Source: Polyangia bacterium (GTDB lineage: Bacteria > Myxococcota_A > Polyangia > Polyangiales > JAUICN01). From it: 64,000 nt of DNA. The notes beneath the pieces were generated by a model, which saw only the letters and a list, made by a program, of their open reading frames with translations, had not been told where the DNA came from and did no database searches. Location of the stretch: positions 1 to 64,000 of the forward strand of contig JAUICN010000001.1 in assembly GCA_030427835.1 (NCBI GenBank), in the 5' to 3' direction. The position numbers were made by a program, and so were the translations under genes. This document shows, in pieces, positions 24,982-33,536 of this stretch; within the stretch, counting starts at the first letter, position 1, and the number at the start of each line of letters is the position of its first letter.

Positions 24982-26907
24982 CTACTCGCTCAACTCGCGT
25001 ACCTTGACGTCGATTTTCAAGGTTTCCATGCCGCCTCCACCCTTGTAAATGGTGCCGGAGGTGGGGGTAGCATCCCTGTAGTTTCGTCCGCAGGCTACCC
25101 GAATGTGATCCTGGGTGACGAAAGACCCATTGGTGGGGTCGAAACCACGCCACCCCACAAAGGGAAAGTAGACCTCCACCCAGGCGTGGGAGGCATCCGA
25201 TTGCACCTTGTTTTCGTAGTTGGCGCCGGTGTAGACGTACCCCATCCTGTAACGGGCGGGAATATTGAGTAGGCGCGCCAGGGAGATGAACAGGTTGGCA
25301 AAGTCCTGGCACACTCCCTTGCGCTCGGAGTACACGTCAAACGCGGTGGTGTGCAACGACGTGATGCCCTGCACGTACTTGTAATCCCGGTAGATGCTAC
25401 GGTTGATGTCTTCGATGGTCTTGACGAGTTGGTAGTCGTTGCGCTCGACAAAGCTCATGGCGTACTCGGTGAGCTCGTGGAGTTCGGACTCGGGAAGCTC
25501 CCGGGGGAGTAGGTAGGGCGTCATCATTTGCCGTTGCCAGGGCATCCACACCAGCGGGATCGAGGTCTGCCGTCGCGAAAGGCTTGGATCGTCGGGCGGG
25601 CGCGCAAAGATTTTTACCTGGCTGACGGCGGTTACCGACAGCTTCGTGTAGGGCGCGTCAATGGTGTAGTGCACGGCCTGGTTGCCGAAGACGTCCTCGA
25701 ACTGGATTTCCTCCCCGGGGGTGGATACGACCAGTTGGGATTTCACCACTTCTTGGATGGGATCATCGACAGGTTGCAGCCGAAAGAAATGGGTACTCCG
25801 AGAAATGGGCTTTGTGTACTCGTACTCGGTGTGGTGCCGTACTTCGAGGATCCGGTAGGTTAGTGGGTTACCGCCTGGGCTTTGGATTTGGGATCGAACG
25901 TTGGGTGTCAGTGACTGGGGTTGGGCCTGGGCCTTGGCTTGAGATTGGGATTGCTCGGCCTGAAACATCTGAAGCGTGTTGAAATCCGTACCTTGCCCGT
26001 CTGCCTGCTGTGGTTGTTGCTGGGGCAGGGGCGGTTGTGACGGAGCCGGTCGTTGCGACAGGGCGGGGGGGGGTACCGATGCCTCGCGACGGGCGGGCGC
26101 ACTGTTCCACACGATGTCACCACGGCGCACGAGGAGGCATTGGCCTGGCGCCATGGGGATCCAGTCGCCGTAGGTAAAGGGCGTGGAGGCGACCACAAGG
26201 GCCGTGCGGTAGGTATCCCTTCCGTCGTCCAACCGGAAGTCAACCGCGTCCGACTGGTAGGTTTCGCGGTTGTCGGGGGGCTGCACACGGGCGTAATAAA
26301 GGCCCTTGGGGGATTGGGACCCGTGGAAGCATGCGATGGTTTGGCCGTCGGTGAGGCACATGTCCGAACTTCCAAAACCATCGAACTCCAAAAACCAGCG
26401 ATGGAGTTCCGTTGGATCGATCTCGGAGAGGCGGCGGGTTTTGATCCCCTCCAACTGCCCGAGGAGATGGCAAAACGCCAACTCGGAGTCCGTGGTGCCC
26501 AGGGGCTCGAGCAACCGGGTTTGCTTGCCGTGAAGCGCCTCGAGCTTTTGTTTCTCCAGATCCCCATTGTGCATGAAGAGCCAATCCCGACCGGCGAAAC
26601 TCCGGGAGAAGGGCTGGGTTTCCGTTTGACTGTAGGTTTTGCTGGCGCCCCGCATCTTGCAAAAGAACACCGTGGACCGGAAGTTGGACCAATCGGTCAC
26701 GGCGTCCAACACCACCTGTGTGTCCTTGGCGACCGGGTCCTTGACCACCATGGACGACACCTGATCGCCTGGGTACCAGCCAAAACCCCAACCGTAGGAA
26801 TGGCTGCCACCAATCCCGTCACGCAGGGAGATATTGATGGTGGGGGACGCCGAACCATCGAGGCTCATGGCCAGGATGTCACTGGTAAGGATGGGTATTT
26901 GAAACAT
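24982..26907 (-). CDS. Glutamine-amidotransferase-like / transglutaminase fusion protein
   Basis: A 641-residue two-part protein from ATG 26907. Residues 1-265 resemble a class II glutamine amidotransferase (YGWGFGWYPG, FCKMRGASKTYSQTETQPF, FMHNGD, GTTDSELAFCHLL). Residue 2 is Phe, so the usual nucleophilic Cys after Met is not present with this start. A Gln/Pro/Ser-rich linker (about 270-350) joins it to a bacterial transglutaminase-like region with N-terminal beta domain (YRILEVRHHTEYEYTKP) and an intact triad, about Cys533 (GVCQDFAN), His574 (SHAWVEVYF) and Asp590 (GFDPTN). A start at 27048 is possible but crosses the divergent gene's start. It heads the ATP-grasp/alpha-E operon. Confidence 0.85.
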   Translation of the reverse strand: MFQIPILTSDILAMSLDGSASPTINISLRDGIGGSHSYGWGFGWYPGDQVSSMVVKDPVAKDTQVVLDAVTDWSNFRSTVFFCKMRGASKTYSQTETQPFSRSFAGRDWLFMHNGDLEKQKLEALHGKQTRLLEPLGTTDSELAFCHLLGQLEGIKTRRLSEIDPTELHRWFLEFDGFGSSDMCLTDGQTIACFHGSQSPKGLYYARVQPPDNRETYQSDAVDFRLDDGRDTYRTALVVASTPFTYGDWIPMAPGQCLLVRRGDIVWNSAPARREASVPPPALSQRPAPSQPPLPQQQPQQADGQGTDFNTLQMFQAEQSQSQAKAQAQPQSLTPNVRSQIQSPGGNPLTYRILEVRHHTEYEYTKPISRSTHFFRLQPVDDPIQEVVKSQLVVSTPGEEIQFEDVFGNQAVHYTIDAPYTKLSVTAVSQVKIFARPPDDPSLSRRQTSIPLVWMPWQRQMMTPYLLPRELPESELHELTEYAMSFVERNDYQLVKTIEDINRSIYRDYKYVQGITSLHTTAFDVYSERKGVCQDFANLFISLARLLNIPARYRMGYVYTGANYENKVQSDASHAWVEVYFPFVGWRGFDPTNGSFVTQDHIRVACGRNYRDATPTSGTIYKGGGGMETLKIDVKVRELSE

Positions 26908-27034
26908 CAGAGGTTCGGTACGGGTGTGGGGTGTGGGGCAGGACACGTAAACCTGGTGCGGGCCATGCCTACCTGGGTTAGGCTGCAGCTTACCAGCGAT
27001 TACGTGTTCTGTCGTTCCCGAGGAGGGGTTCACC
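26908..27034. promoter_or_regulatory. Divergent promoter region of the transglutaminase cluster
   Basis: These 127 bases separate the divergent starts of the amidotransferase/transglutaminase operon (minus) and the transglutaminase-DUF2126 gene (plus), so promoters for both must lie here or overlap the coding ends. The plus-strand gene has GAGGAGGGG 6 nt upstream of its ATG. No clear sigma-70 pair could be assigned. Confidence 0.45.
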
Positions 27035-30000
27035 ATGCATATTCTCACGGCACTGCACCACGTGACCCACTACCGGTACGACCGGGCCGCCCAATTGGGC
27101 ACACAAACCATTCGATTGCGGCCTGCACCCCATGTGCGCTCACCCATTGGGGCCTACTCCCTTCAGATCTCGCCCAAGAACCACTTTTTGAATTGGCAGC
27201 AGGATCCCTTCGGGAATTTCCTGGCCAAGGTGTCGTTTCCTGAGCCGATTCGGGAGTTCAAGGTGGAGGTGGACCTCATTGCGGAGGTGCGGGCGTTCAA
27301 TCCATTTGATTTCTTTTTGGAGGATCAGGCCACGGACTTTCCCTTTTCCTACGACGACGCGCTTCGGGAAGAGTTGGCCCCCTACCTGGAGATCAAGAAC
27401 AACAGCGAGCAGCTTCGGGCTTGGGTGGCGGACATCGATGTGTCGAAGCGGGGCACCATCGACTTCCTGGTGTCGGTCAACCAAAAGCTCAACGGCGCAC
27501 TTCGCTACACGGTGCGTTTGGAACCTGGAATCCAACGCTGCGAAGAAACGCTGGAATTGGGGAGTGGCTCCTGCCGGGACATGGCCTGGCTGCTGTGCCA
27601 GGGATTGCGACACCTGGGTTTGGCCACGCGTTTTGCCTCTGGATACCTGATTCAACTTGCGGCGGACGTGAAATCCCTGGACGGGCCCTCGGGCACGGAA
27701 ACGGACTTCACCGATCTGCATGCCTGGACGGAAATCTACCTTCCGGGGGCGGGATGGGTGGGGCTGGACCCCACGTCGGGATTGTTTGTGGGGGAGGGGC
27801 ACATTCCGCTGTGCTGCACCCCCAACCCTTCCAGTGCGGCGCCCATTTCAGGGACGCTAGAGAGCGGCGTGCAATCCACCATGGAACACATCATGGATGT
27901 GCAACGGGTGGAGGAGTCTCCCCGGGTTACCCGACCCTATTCGGAGACCCAATGGGCTGCCATCGACGGGCTCGGCCATGCGGTGGACGCGGATCTGAAG
28001 GCCCAGGACGTTCGGCTCACCATGGGGGGGGAACCGACGTTCGTCTCCCTGGACGACCGTGAAAGCGGCGCATGGCATTTTGATGCCCTAGGGGGAGACA
28101 AGAAGGCGCTGGGCAATACCCTCGCCAGGAGGCTCGAACAGCGTTTCGCACCGGGCGGGTTGCCCATGCACACCCAGGGCAAGTGGTACCCCGGGGAGAT
28201 CCTCCCCCGGTGGGCCATGCCGGTATTCTGGCGCAGGGACGGGGAGCCCCTTTGGGGGCAACGCCAGTGGCTCGCCAACCCAGACGAACCCCTGAAACAT
28301 GATCTGGAGACCGCAAGAACGTTCATCGAAGCGTTCGCCAACAACCTGGGCATTCCCAAAAACTACGTGCGGCCCCTTCGGGAAGACACGCCCTACTACC
28401 TGTGGAAGGACCGCAAGTTACCCGCCCAGGACACGATGATGGAGCAGGACGTGTACGAGAAGGCGGAGCGGGAGCGCTTGCAGACCTTGATGGAGCAGAA
28501 CCTCAATCGCCCGGTGGGTTACGCCCTGCCCCTTCACTACTCCCAACGCCGCCAACAGTGGATTAGCAACCGTTGGGAGTTCCGCAGCCCCCACACCATT
28601 TTGCTTACGGGGGATTCACCTGCGGGACTTCGCCTGCCCCTTGGGAGCTTGCCAAGCCCGAAGGAATCCGCCGAGGAGTTGTGCCCCCCCCGCTCCACGT
28701 TTGAGAAGGTGACCGCGCTTGCGAGCCACGTGGATCTGATGGAGCGTGTGACAGGCGGGGCGGCGGGGAAGGCCGAAGCTCGCGCCAAGGGGTTTGAGGA
28801 CGATCCCAACGGGCTTATTCGTACGGCGCTTACGGTGGAGGTGCGCAACGGCATCGTGCACCTGTTTTTGCCGCCTGTGGCGTGGTTGGAGCATTTTGTG
28901 GAGCTCATCGTTCGGCTGGAAGCCACCGCGGCACGTACGGGCGTCGCGGTCGTGCTCGAGGGGTACACGCCGCCACGGGATCCACGCATTTCCCATTTCA
29001 GTGTGACGCCGGATCCGGGGGTCATCGAAGCCAACGTTCAACCGACTGGGAACTGGAGTGAACTCAAGACGGTGGTGAACACCGTGTACGCCGAAGCACG
29101 GGAGGCACGCCTCTCCACGGAGAAGTTTTTGGTGGACGGGCGCCGGGTGGGGACCGGGGGTGGCAATCACATCGTGGTTGGGGCCGCCACACCGGAGGAC
29201 AGCCCGTTTTTGCGAAGACCCGATCTTCTGCGTTCCTTGCTGCTGTTTTGGCAACACCACCCTTCCCTTTCCTATGTGTTTTCTGGAATGTTCGTGGGCC
29301 CCACAAGCCAGGCACCGCGCATCGACGAGGCACGCCACGATTCGCTGTACGAGTTGGAGATTGCGTTTCAGCAGGTTCCCAGGAAGGGCGACGTGCCGCC
29401 CTGGCTGGTGGATCGCCTTTTTCGAAATCTCCTGATCGACTCGGCTGGCAACACCCATCGATCCGAGTTCTGCATCGACAAACTGTACAGCCCCGATGGG
29501 GAACAGGGCAGGCTGGGCCTTGTGGAGTTGCGAGGATTTGAGATGCCTCCCCACCCCCGCATGGGCCTGGCCCAATCCCTGCTTATCCGTGCATGCATTG
29601 CTGCGTTCTGGAAGCGCCCCTACACCGGCAGTTTTGTTCGGTGGGGGACCCGTTTGCACGATCGGTTCATGCTCCCCCACTATCTTGAACAGGATTTCCA
29701 GGAGGTGCTCACACACCTTGGGGATCACGGGTACGACTTTCACACCTCGTGGTTTGAACCGTTCTTCGCGTTTCGGTTTCCCCTGTGTGGAAAAGCAAAC
29801 GTGACGGGGGCGCGGGCAGGAGATGCCTCGCTTACGCTACGCACGGCGCTCGAGCCCTGGCATGTGATGGGCGAAGAATCTTCCGGGGGGGGCACAAGCC
29901 GGTCTGTGGATGCCACCGTGGAGCGACTTCAGGTGACGGCCACGGGCCTCGTGGAAGGTCGCCATGTCCTCACGTGCAACGGCAGGCCCGTGCCGCTCAC

Positions 30001-30343
30001 ACCCACGGGCCAGACCGGGACCCAGGTGGCGGGAGTACGTTTTAAGGCCTGGTCCCAACCGGCAAGCTTGCACCCCAGGATCCCCGCAACCGGCACGCTG
30101 GTGTTCGATGTGGTTGACGCGCACCAACACCGCTCACTGGGCGGCTGCACCTACCACGTGGCCCACCCGGGGGGGCGCAACCACAGCACCTACCCGGTGA
30201 ACGAAAACGAGGCCGAGGGAAGGCGCATCGCGCGCTTCGAGGCGATGGGCCACTCCCCAGGCAAGGTTTCCGTGCCCGAGCCCGATGCAAACCCTGAGTT
30301 CCCACACACCCTGGACCTCCGCTGGAACGCCCCGCTTGCGTGA
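27035..30343 (+). CDS. Transglutaminase-like / DUF2126 protein
   Basis: A 1102-residue protein. The N-terminal 290 residues form a transglutaminase-like unit with the beta-rich region (ALHHVTHYRYDRAAQLGTQTIRLRP) and triad Cys180 (GSCRDMAWLL), His229 (DLHAWTEIY) and Asp245 (LDPTSG). Residues about 340-1100 match DUF2126, with VRLTMGGEPTFVSLDD, GKWYPGEILPRWA, GTGGGNHIVVG, SYVFSGMFVGPTSQAPRIDEARHD, and LVELRGFEMPPHPRMGLAQSLL. The DUF2126 region is thought to have an amidoligase-like fold; that is published inference for the family. It is divergent from the ATP-grasp/alpha-E operon, the usual neighbourhood. A strong Shine-Dalgarno supports the start. Confidence 0.93.
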   Translation: MHILTALHHVTHYRYDRAAQLGTQTIRLRPAPHVRSPIGAYSLQISPKNHFLNWQQDPFGNFLAKVSFPEPIREFKVEVDLIAEVRAFNPFDFFLEDQATDFPFSYDDALREELAPYLEIKNNSEQLRAWVADIDVSKRGTIDFLVSVNQKLNGALRYTVRLEPGIQRCEETLELGSGSCRDMAWLLCQGLRHLGLATRFASGYLIQLAADVKSLDGPSGTETDFTDLHAWTEIYLPGAGWVGLDPTSGLFVGEGHIPLCCTPNPSSAAPISGTLESGVQSTMEHIMDVQRVEESPRVTRPYSETQWAAIDGLGHAVDADLKAQDVRLTMGGEPTFVSLDDRESGAWHFDALGGDKKALGNTLARRLEQRFAPGGLPMHTQGKWYPGEILPRWAMPVFWRRDGEPLWGQRQWLANPDEPLKHDLETARTFIEAFANNLGIPKNYVRPLREDTPYYLWKDRKLPAQDTMMEQDVYEKAERERLQTLMEQNLNRPVGYALPLHYSQRRQQWISNRWEFRSPHTILLTGDSPAGLRLPLGSLPSPKESAEELCPPRSTFEKVTALASHVDLMERVTGGAAGKAEARAKGFEDDPNGLIRTALTVEVRNGIVHLFLPPVAWLEHFVELIVRLEATAARTGVAVVLEGYTPPRDPRISHFSVTPDPGVIEANVQPTGNWSELKTVVNTVYAEAREARLSTEKFLVDGRRVGTGGGNHIVVGAATPEDSPFLRRPDLLRSLLLFWQHHPSLSYVFSGMFVGPTSQAPRIDEARHDSLYELEIAFQQVPRKGDVPPWLVDRLFRNLLIDSAGNTHRSEFCIDKLYSPDGEQGRLGLVELRGFEMPPHPRMGLAQSLLIRACIAAFWKRPYTGSFVRWGTRLHDRFMLPHYLEQDFQEVLTHLGDHGYDFHTSWFEPFFAFRFPLCGKANVTGARAGDASLTLRTALEPWHVMGEESSGGGTSRSVDATVERLQVTATGLVEGRHVLTCNGRPVPLTPTGQTGTQVAGVRFKAWSQPASLHPRIPATGTLVFDVVDAHQHRSLGGCTYHVAHPGGRNHSTYPVNENEAEGRRIARFEAMGHSPGKVSVPEPDANPEFPHTLDLRWNAPLA

Positions 30344-30377
30344 CTCCACGTCGTCACGCCCTATTGAGAATGGACAT

Positions 30378-32006
30378 CTAGATCAGACCGCTGAGCAGGT
30401 ACTTGAGGTAGTCGACATTCGAGAGGGGGGGCATATTTACTAGGGTGAAGCCGTGCTGCGGAGGTGGCGCGTTCATATGGGCGCTGCGAACCGTCGCAAC
30501 GGTATTCTTTTTCCAGACCGGTCGAAGGCCTGGTTCCCCAACCTGGGAACTCATCAGCTTCTCGAGATTGAGGACATATCCTTCATCCTGCTCAGCAACG
30601 GTGGTGAGGGCCTGTTCGATGCAGAGCAGGTACATGCGTGCGGCAAGCCCTGTGACCAGCGCATTGTAGAATGCTTCAAGTTCTTCGATGGACGCGGAGT
30701 GGGCGTTGTACTCCATGTGGAACTCAAAAAAGCCTTTCTTTGCGGCCTCCAATCGTCCAGGGATCCCTGCGACACGCTGTGAGCATGCGTCGTCATCGTG
30801 GTGTTCCTGGGCGCGTTCTAGTAACTTTTTCGCAGCTTTGTTTGCTGCAAGCCAAGCCTCTTCATCTTCCCAGGAGGGCTCAAAGTCTAGCGCCTTGCGG
30901 AGGGGCTCAAGTAGATCCTCCAGCAACCCGAGTTGTTTCATAACCTGGTGTTCACTCTCGCCTTCTTTCTCGGCACGGTGTGTTTCAGTAACCCACTTTT
31001 GGATGTTGCGTTGAAGCACTTCTGCTCCCTGCTCCAGTTCTTCGTGGGTGTGAGCGTTGATACGGCGGACAACTCGTAGAACTCCCGTGGGCACGCGTTG
31101 TACCCACCAGCCGTACCAGTCGTAGCCTGCCCTGATTTCGAAGTCTTCTGACAACTCCATGATGCCCCACAGGAATACCCCCGCCAACACCGCACCAACA
31201 CCTGGGTTCGAAGCGGGTTTAGTGGCACCCAACACCGGAGGTGCTCCAGGAACGGTGGGAGCACCGGGGAGAACCGTACCGGGGGTACGCATGGCCCCCC
31301 CGCGGGCTTGTTGTAAATGCGGGTGGGGAGCGATGGGCACCACCGGGCGCACCTCCACCACAACCGTGGGAACCATCCACCCATCCCAGGTGCTTGTGAC
31401 AGGCCCCACGGCGAGGGCTGCCACCAACGGGCCCGGGTTGCCCTGAAGTGCGTGCTGGTGCACCTCCTCCACGAGCTGCTGGGCGAGGTGCACGCGTAGC
31501 AGTGCCACTTCTTCGGGTTCTGGCTTCATGCTCTTCGGGTCCCAATCGGGTTTCACGGAGCGAGGTTGGGGGACAACGGGGGTGCTGAGGGTGACATCGT
31601 TCCGAGTCACCTCCGACATGGTGTCGCGTGCACCCGGCACAAGGTTCAGCACCGGTATCGGCTCCATGACCCCGATGGCGCCAGGCACGTTTCTAGACTG
31701 CACCTTGGTCCACCCGTAGCAACGCACCGCGCGAGGCTGCGCTTCGTCCAAGCTCAATCCCAGGGCGGTCCTGGCCACACGGGTCACCAGCCCCTGTTTC
31801 ATTTCTCCAACCGAGCAGTGGTGCAGCGACATCGCTTTGGATGACAACACGACGTAGGGGGCGCCAGTGGGTATTGGCCCAGGCCCGCCTTTGGAAGATG
31901 ACGTGGATGGCGCGACCGAGCAGGCGAACAGGGCGGTGGCGATTGCGGTGACCAATGCGACAGAAACGAGGGCCATAGGAACTGTACTAGGTCGGAGGAT
32001 TCGCAT
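30378..32006 (-). CDS. Unknown lipoprotein, member 1 of a three-paralogue family
   Basis: Function not recognised. The ATG at 32006 has GGAAGG 5-6 nt upstream and gives 542 residues with a signal of about 28 residues ending in LFAC, so lipidation is likely. The mature part has a Pro/Gly/Thr-rich middle with a hydrophobic segment (GVGAVLAGVFLWGIMEL) and a helical, charged C-terminal half. It is related to the proteins at 33537 and 35699: YVVLSSKAMSLHHC near the start, LDFEPSWEDEEAWL matching LEFDPLLDESEAWV, and GLAARMYLLCIEQAL matching LVTAEIYLRCLETFM in the second protein. It is convergent with the DUF2126 gene and 104 nt downstream of hemL. Confidence 0.72.
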   Translation of the reverse strand: MRILRPSTVPMALVSVALVTAIATALFACSVAPSTSSSKGGPGPIPTGAPYVVLSSKAMSLHHCSVGEMKQGLVTRVARTALGLSLDEAQPRAVRCYGWTKVQSRNVPGAIGVMEPIPVLNLVPGARDTMSEVTRNDVTLSTPVVPQPRSVKPDWDPKSMKPEPEEVALLRVHLAQQLVEEVHQHALQGNPGPLVAALAVGPVTSTWDGWMVPTVVVEVRPVVPIAPHPHLQQARGGAMRTPGTVLPGAPTVPGAPPVLGATKPASNPGVGAVLAGVFLWGIMELSEDFEIRAGYDWYGWWVQRVPTGVLRVVRRINAHTHEELEQGAEVLQRNIQKWVTETHRAEKEGESEHQVMKQLGLLEDLLEPLRKALDFEPSWEDEEAWLAANKAAKKLLERAQEHHDDDACSQRVAGIPGRLEAAKKGFFEFHMEYNAHSASIEELEAFYNALVTGLAARMYLLCIEQALTTVAEQDEGYVLNLEKLMSSQVGEPGLRPVWKKNTVATVRSAHMNAPPPQHGFTLVNMPPLSNVDYLKYLLSGLI

Positions 32007-32110
32007 AGTGAACCTTCCAAGCAATATCTCTGCCACCCGGCTCAAGCGGCCGTTCCCCCTGGGATCAGAGGGCCAGAACGGAAACTCGGGGTGGGTTTAT
32101 CGTGAGCTGC

Positions 32111-33445
32111 CTAGGGCATGTTTGCGACGGCTTCGAAGGCGGCGGTTAGGGCGGTTTGGGTTTGGGTGAGTTCGGGTTCGCCGTGGGCCAGGGAGGGGAA
32201 GGCCGCTTCGAAGGGGGACGGGGGCCAGTAGATGCCGTGCTCGAGTAGGGTGGCGTGCCAGGTGCGGAATTGATCAGCGTTGCAGGCGGCCGAGTCGTTC
32301 CAGTTGGTGACGGCACTTTGCTCGGTGAAGAAGACGGTGAGCATGGCACCCACCTGTTGCACGGTGACGGGTACGCCTGCAGCGGCGGCGGCCTCGCGCG
32401 CCATGGTGGCGAGCTGGGCGCTTGTGGCTTCCAGTTGGGCGTAGGTGCTTTCGTCCTTGGTGAGTTGCTCCAGGGTGGCGAGGCCTGCGGCCACGGCCAC
32501 GGGATTGCCGCTGAGGGTTCCTGCCTGGTACACGGGGCCGGAAGGGGCCACCCGCTCCATGATGTCGCGGCGCCCGCCGTAGGCCGCAAGAGGAAAACCG
32601 CCGCCGACGATTTTGCCGAGCGTGGTGAGATCTGGCGTCACGTTGTAACGGGCCTGGGCGCCGCCAAGGGCCACACGGAAACCGGTCATGACTTCGTCAA
32701 AAATCAGCACCACACCGTGGGTTGTGCACAGCTTGCGCAGGCCCTGAAGGAAACCCTCGGCTGGTGGAATGCAGCCCATGTTGCCGGCCACAGGTTCCAC
32801 CAGGATGGCGGCCACCGTGTCCCCGATGGATTGGAGGGTTTGCTTCACCGCGTTCAAGTCGTTGTAGGGAAGTACGGTGCAGGTTCCTGCAATGGCGGCT
32901 GGAATGCCAGCGCTGTCGGGCACGCCAAGTGTGGCGGCACCACTGCCCGCTTTGACGAGTAGGTAGTCGGCACCCCCGTGGTAGCCGCCCTCAAACTTGA
33001 TGACCTGATCACGGCCGGTGAACCCACGGGCGGCGCGCACGGCACCCATGACGGCTTCGGTTCCGCTTGAAACCAATCGGGACATTTCCATGGAGGGCAC
33101 GAGTTCGGCCAACCGTTCAGCCAACTCCACTTCGGCCCGGGTGGGCGCACCAAAGCTTGCACCCTGTTGCACGGCTTCTGTGGCGGCCTCCACCACGGCG
33201 GGGTGGGCGTGGCCAAGAATCATGGGCCCCCAGGAACCCACGTAGTCCACATAACGATGGCCATCCTCGTCCTCCAACCAGGCACCCTTGGCACTGCGAA
33301 TAAACGGCGGCGTTCCACCCACGGCCTTGAATGCACGCACGGGGGAGTTCACCCCACCGGGCATGTGGCGTTGGGCACGATCAAACAGGGACGTGGATCG
33401 GGACGGCGCCGATGGAGAAGAAGCGGGAGCGGAACTCTCAGGCAT
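32111..33445 (-). CDS. hemL: Glutamate-1-semialdehyde 2,1-aminomutase HemL
   Basis: PLP enzyme making 5-aminolevulinate from glutamate-1-semialdehyde in the C5 tetrapyrrole pathway. Family motifs are clear: RAQRHMPGGVNSPVRAF, YVDYVGSWGPMILGHAHP, VSSGTEAVMGAVRAARG, FEGGYHGGADYLLVKAGSG, LIFDEVMTGFRVALGGAQ and the PLP lysine in TLGKIVGGGFPLAAYGG. Length (444) is slightly long because of a Ser/Ala/Pro-rich N-terminus. It stands between two members of the unknown lipoprotein family, all on the same strand, which looks like a chance arrangement or a shared transcript; no other heme gene is nearby. Confidence 0.97.
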   Translation of the reverse strand: MPESSAPASSPSAPSRSTSLFDRAQRHMPGGVNSPVRAFKAVGGTPPFIRSAKGAWLEDEDGHRYVDYVGSWGPMILGHAHPAVVEAATEAVQQGASFGAPTRAEVELAERLAELVPSMEMSRLVSSGTEAVMGAVRAARGFTGRDQVIKFEGGYHGGADYLLVKAGSGAATLGVPDSAGIPAAIAGTCTVLPYNDLNAVKQTLQSIGDTVAAILVEPVAGNMGCIPPAEGFLQGLRKLCTTHGVVLIFDEVMTGFRVALGGAQARYNVTPDLTTLGKIVGGGFPLAAYGGRRDIMERVAPSGPVYQAGTLSGNPVAVAAGLATLEQLTKDESTYAQLEATSAQLATMAREAAAAAGVPVTVQQVGAMLTVFFTEQSAVTNWNDSAACNADQFRTWHATLLEHGIYWPPSPFEAAFPSLAHGEPELTQTQTALTAAFEAVANMP

Positions 33446-33536
33446 GGCCCAGGCTTAGGGCCAGCACGCCGTGTGCGCCAATGGTTCTTTGGGCTCGATT
33501 TCGCCAACCCCCGTACAACGAACTCTCCGCCGCGCG

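Noticed and set aside
28616-29743. 375-codon open frame antisense to the DUF2126 region
   Set aside because: Complement of a well-conserved sense protein, with no recognisable domain or ribosome-binding site.
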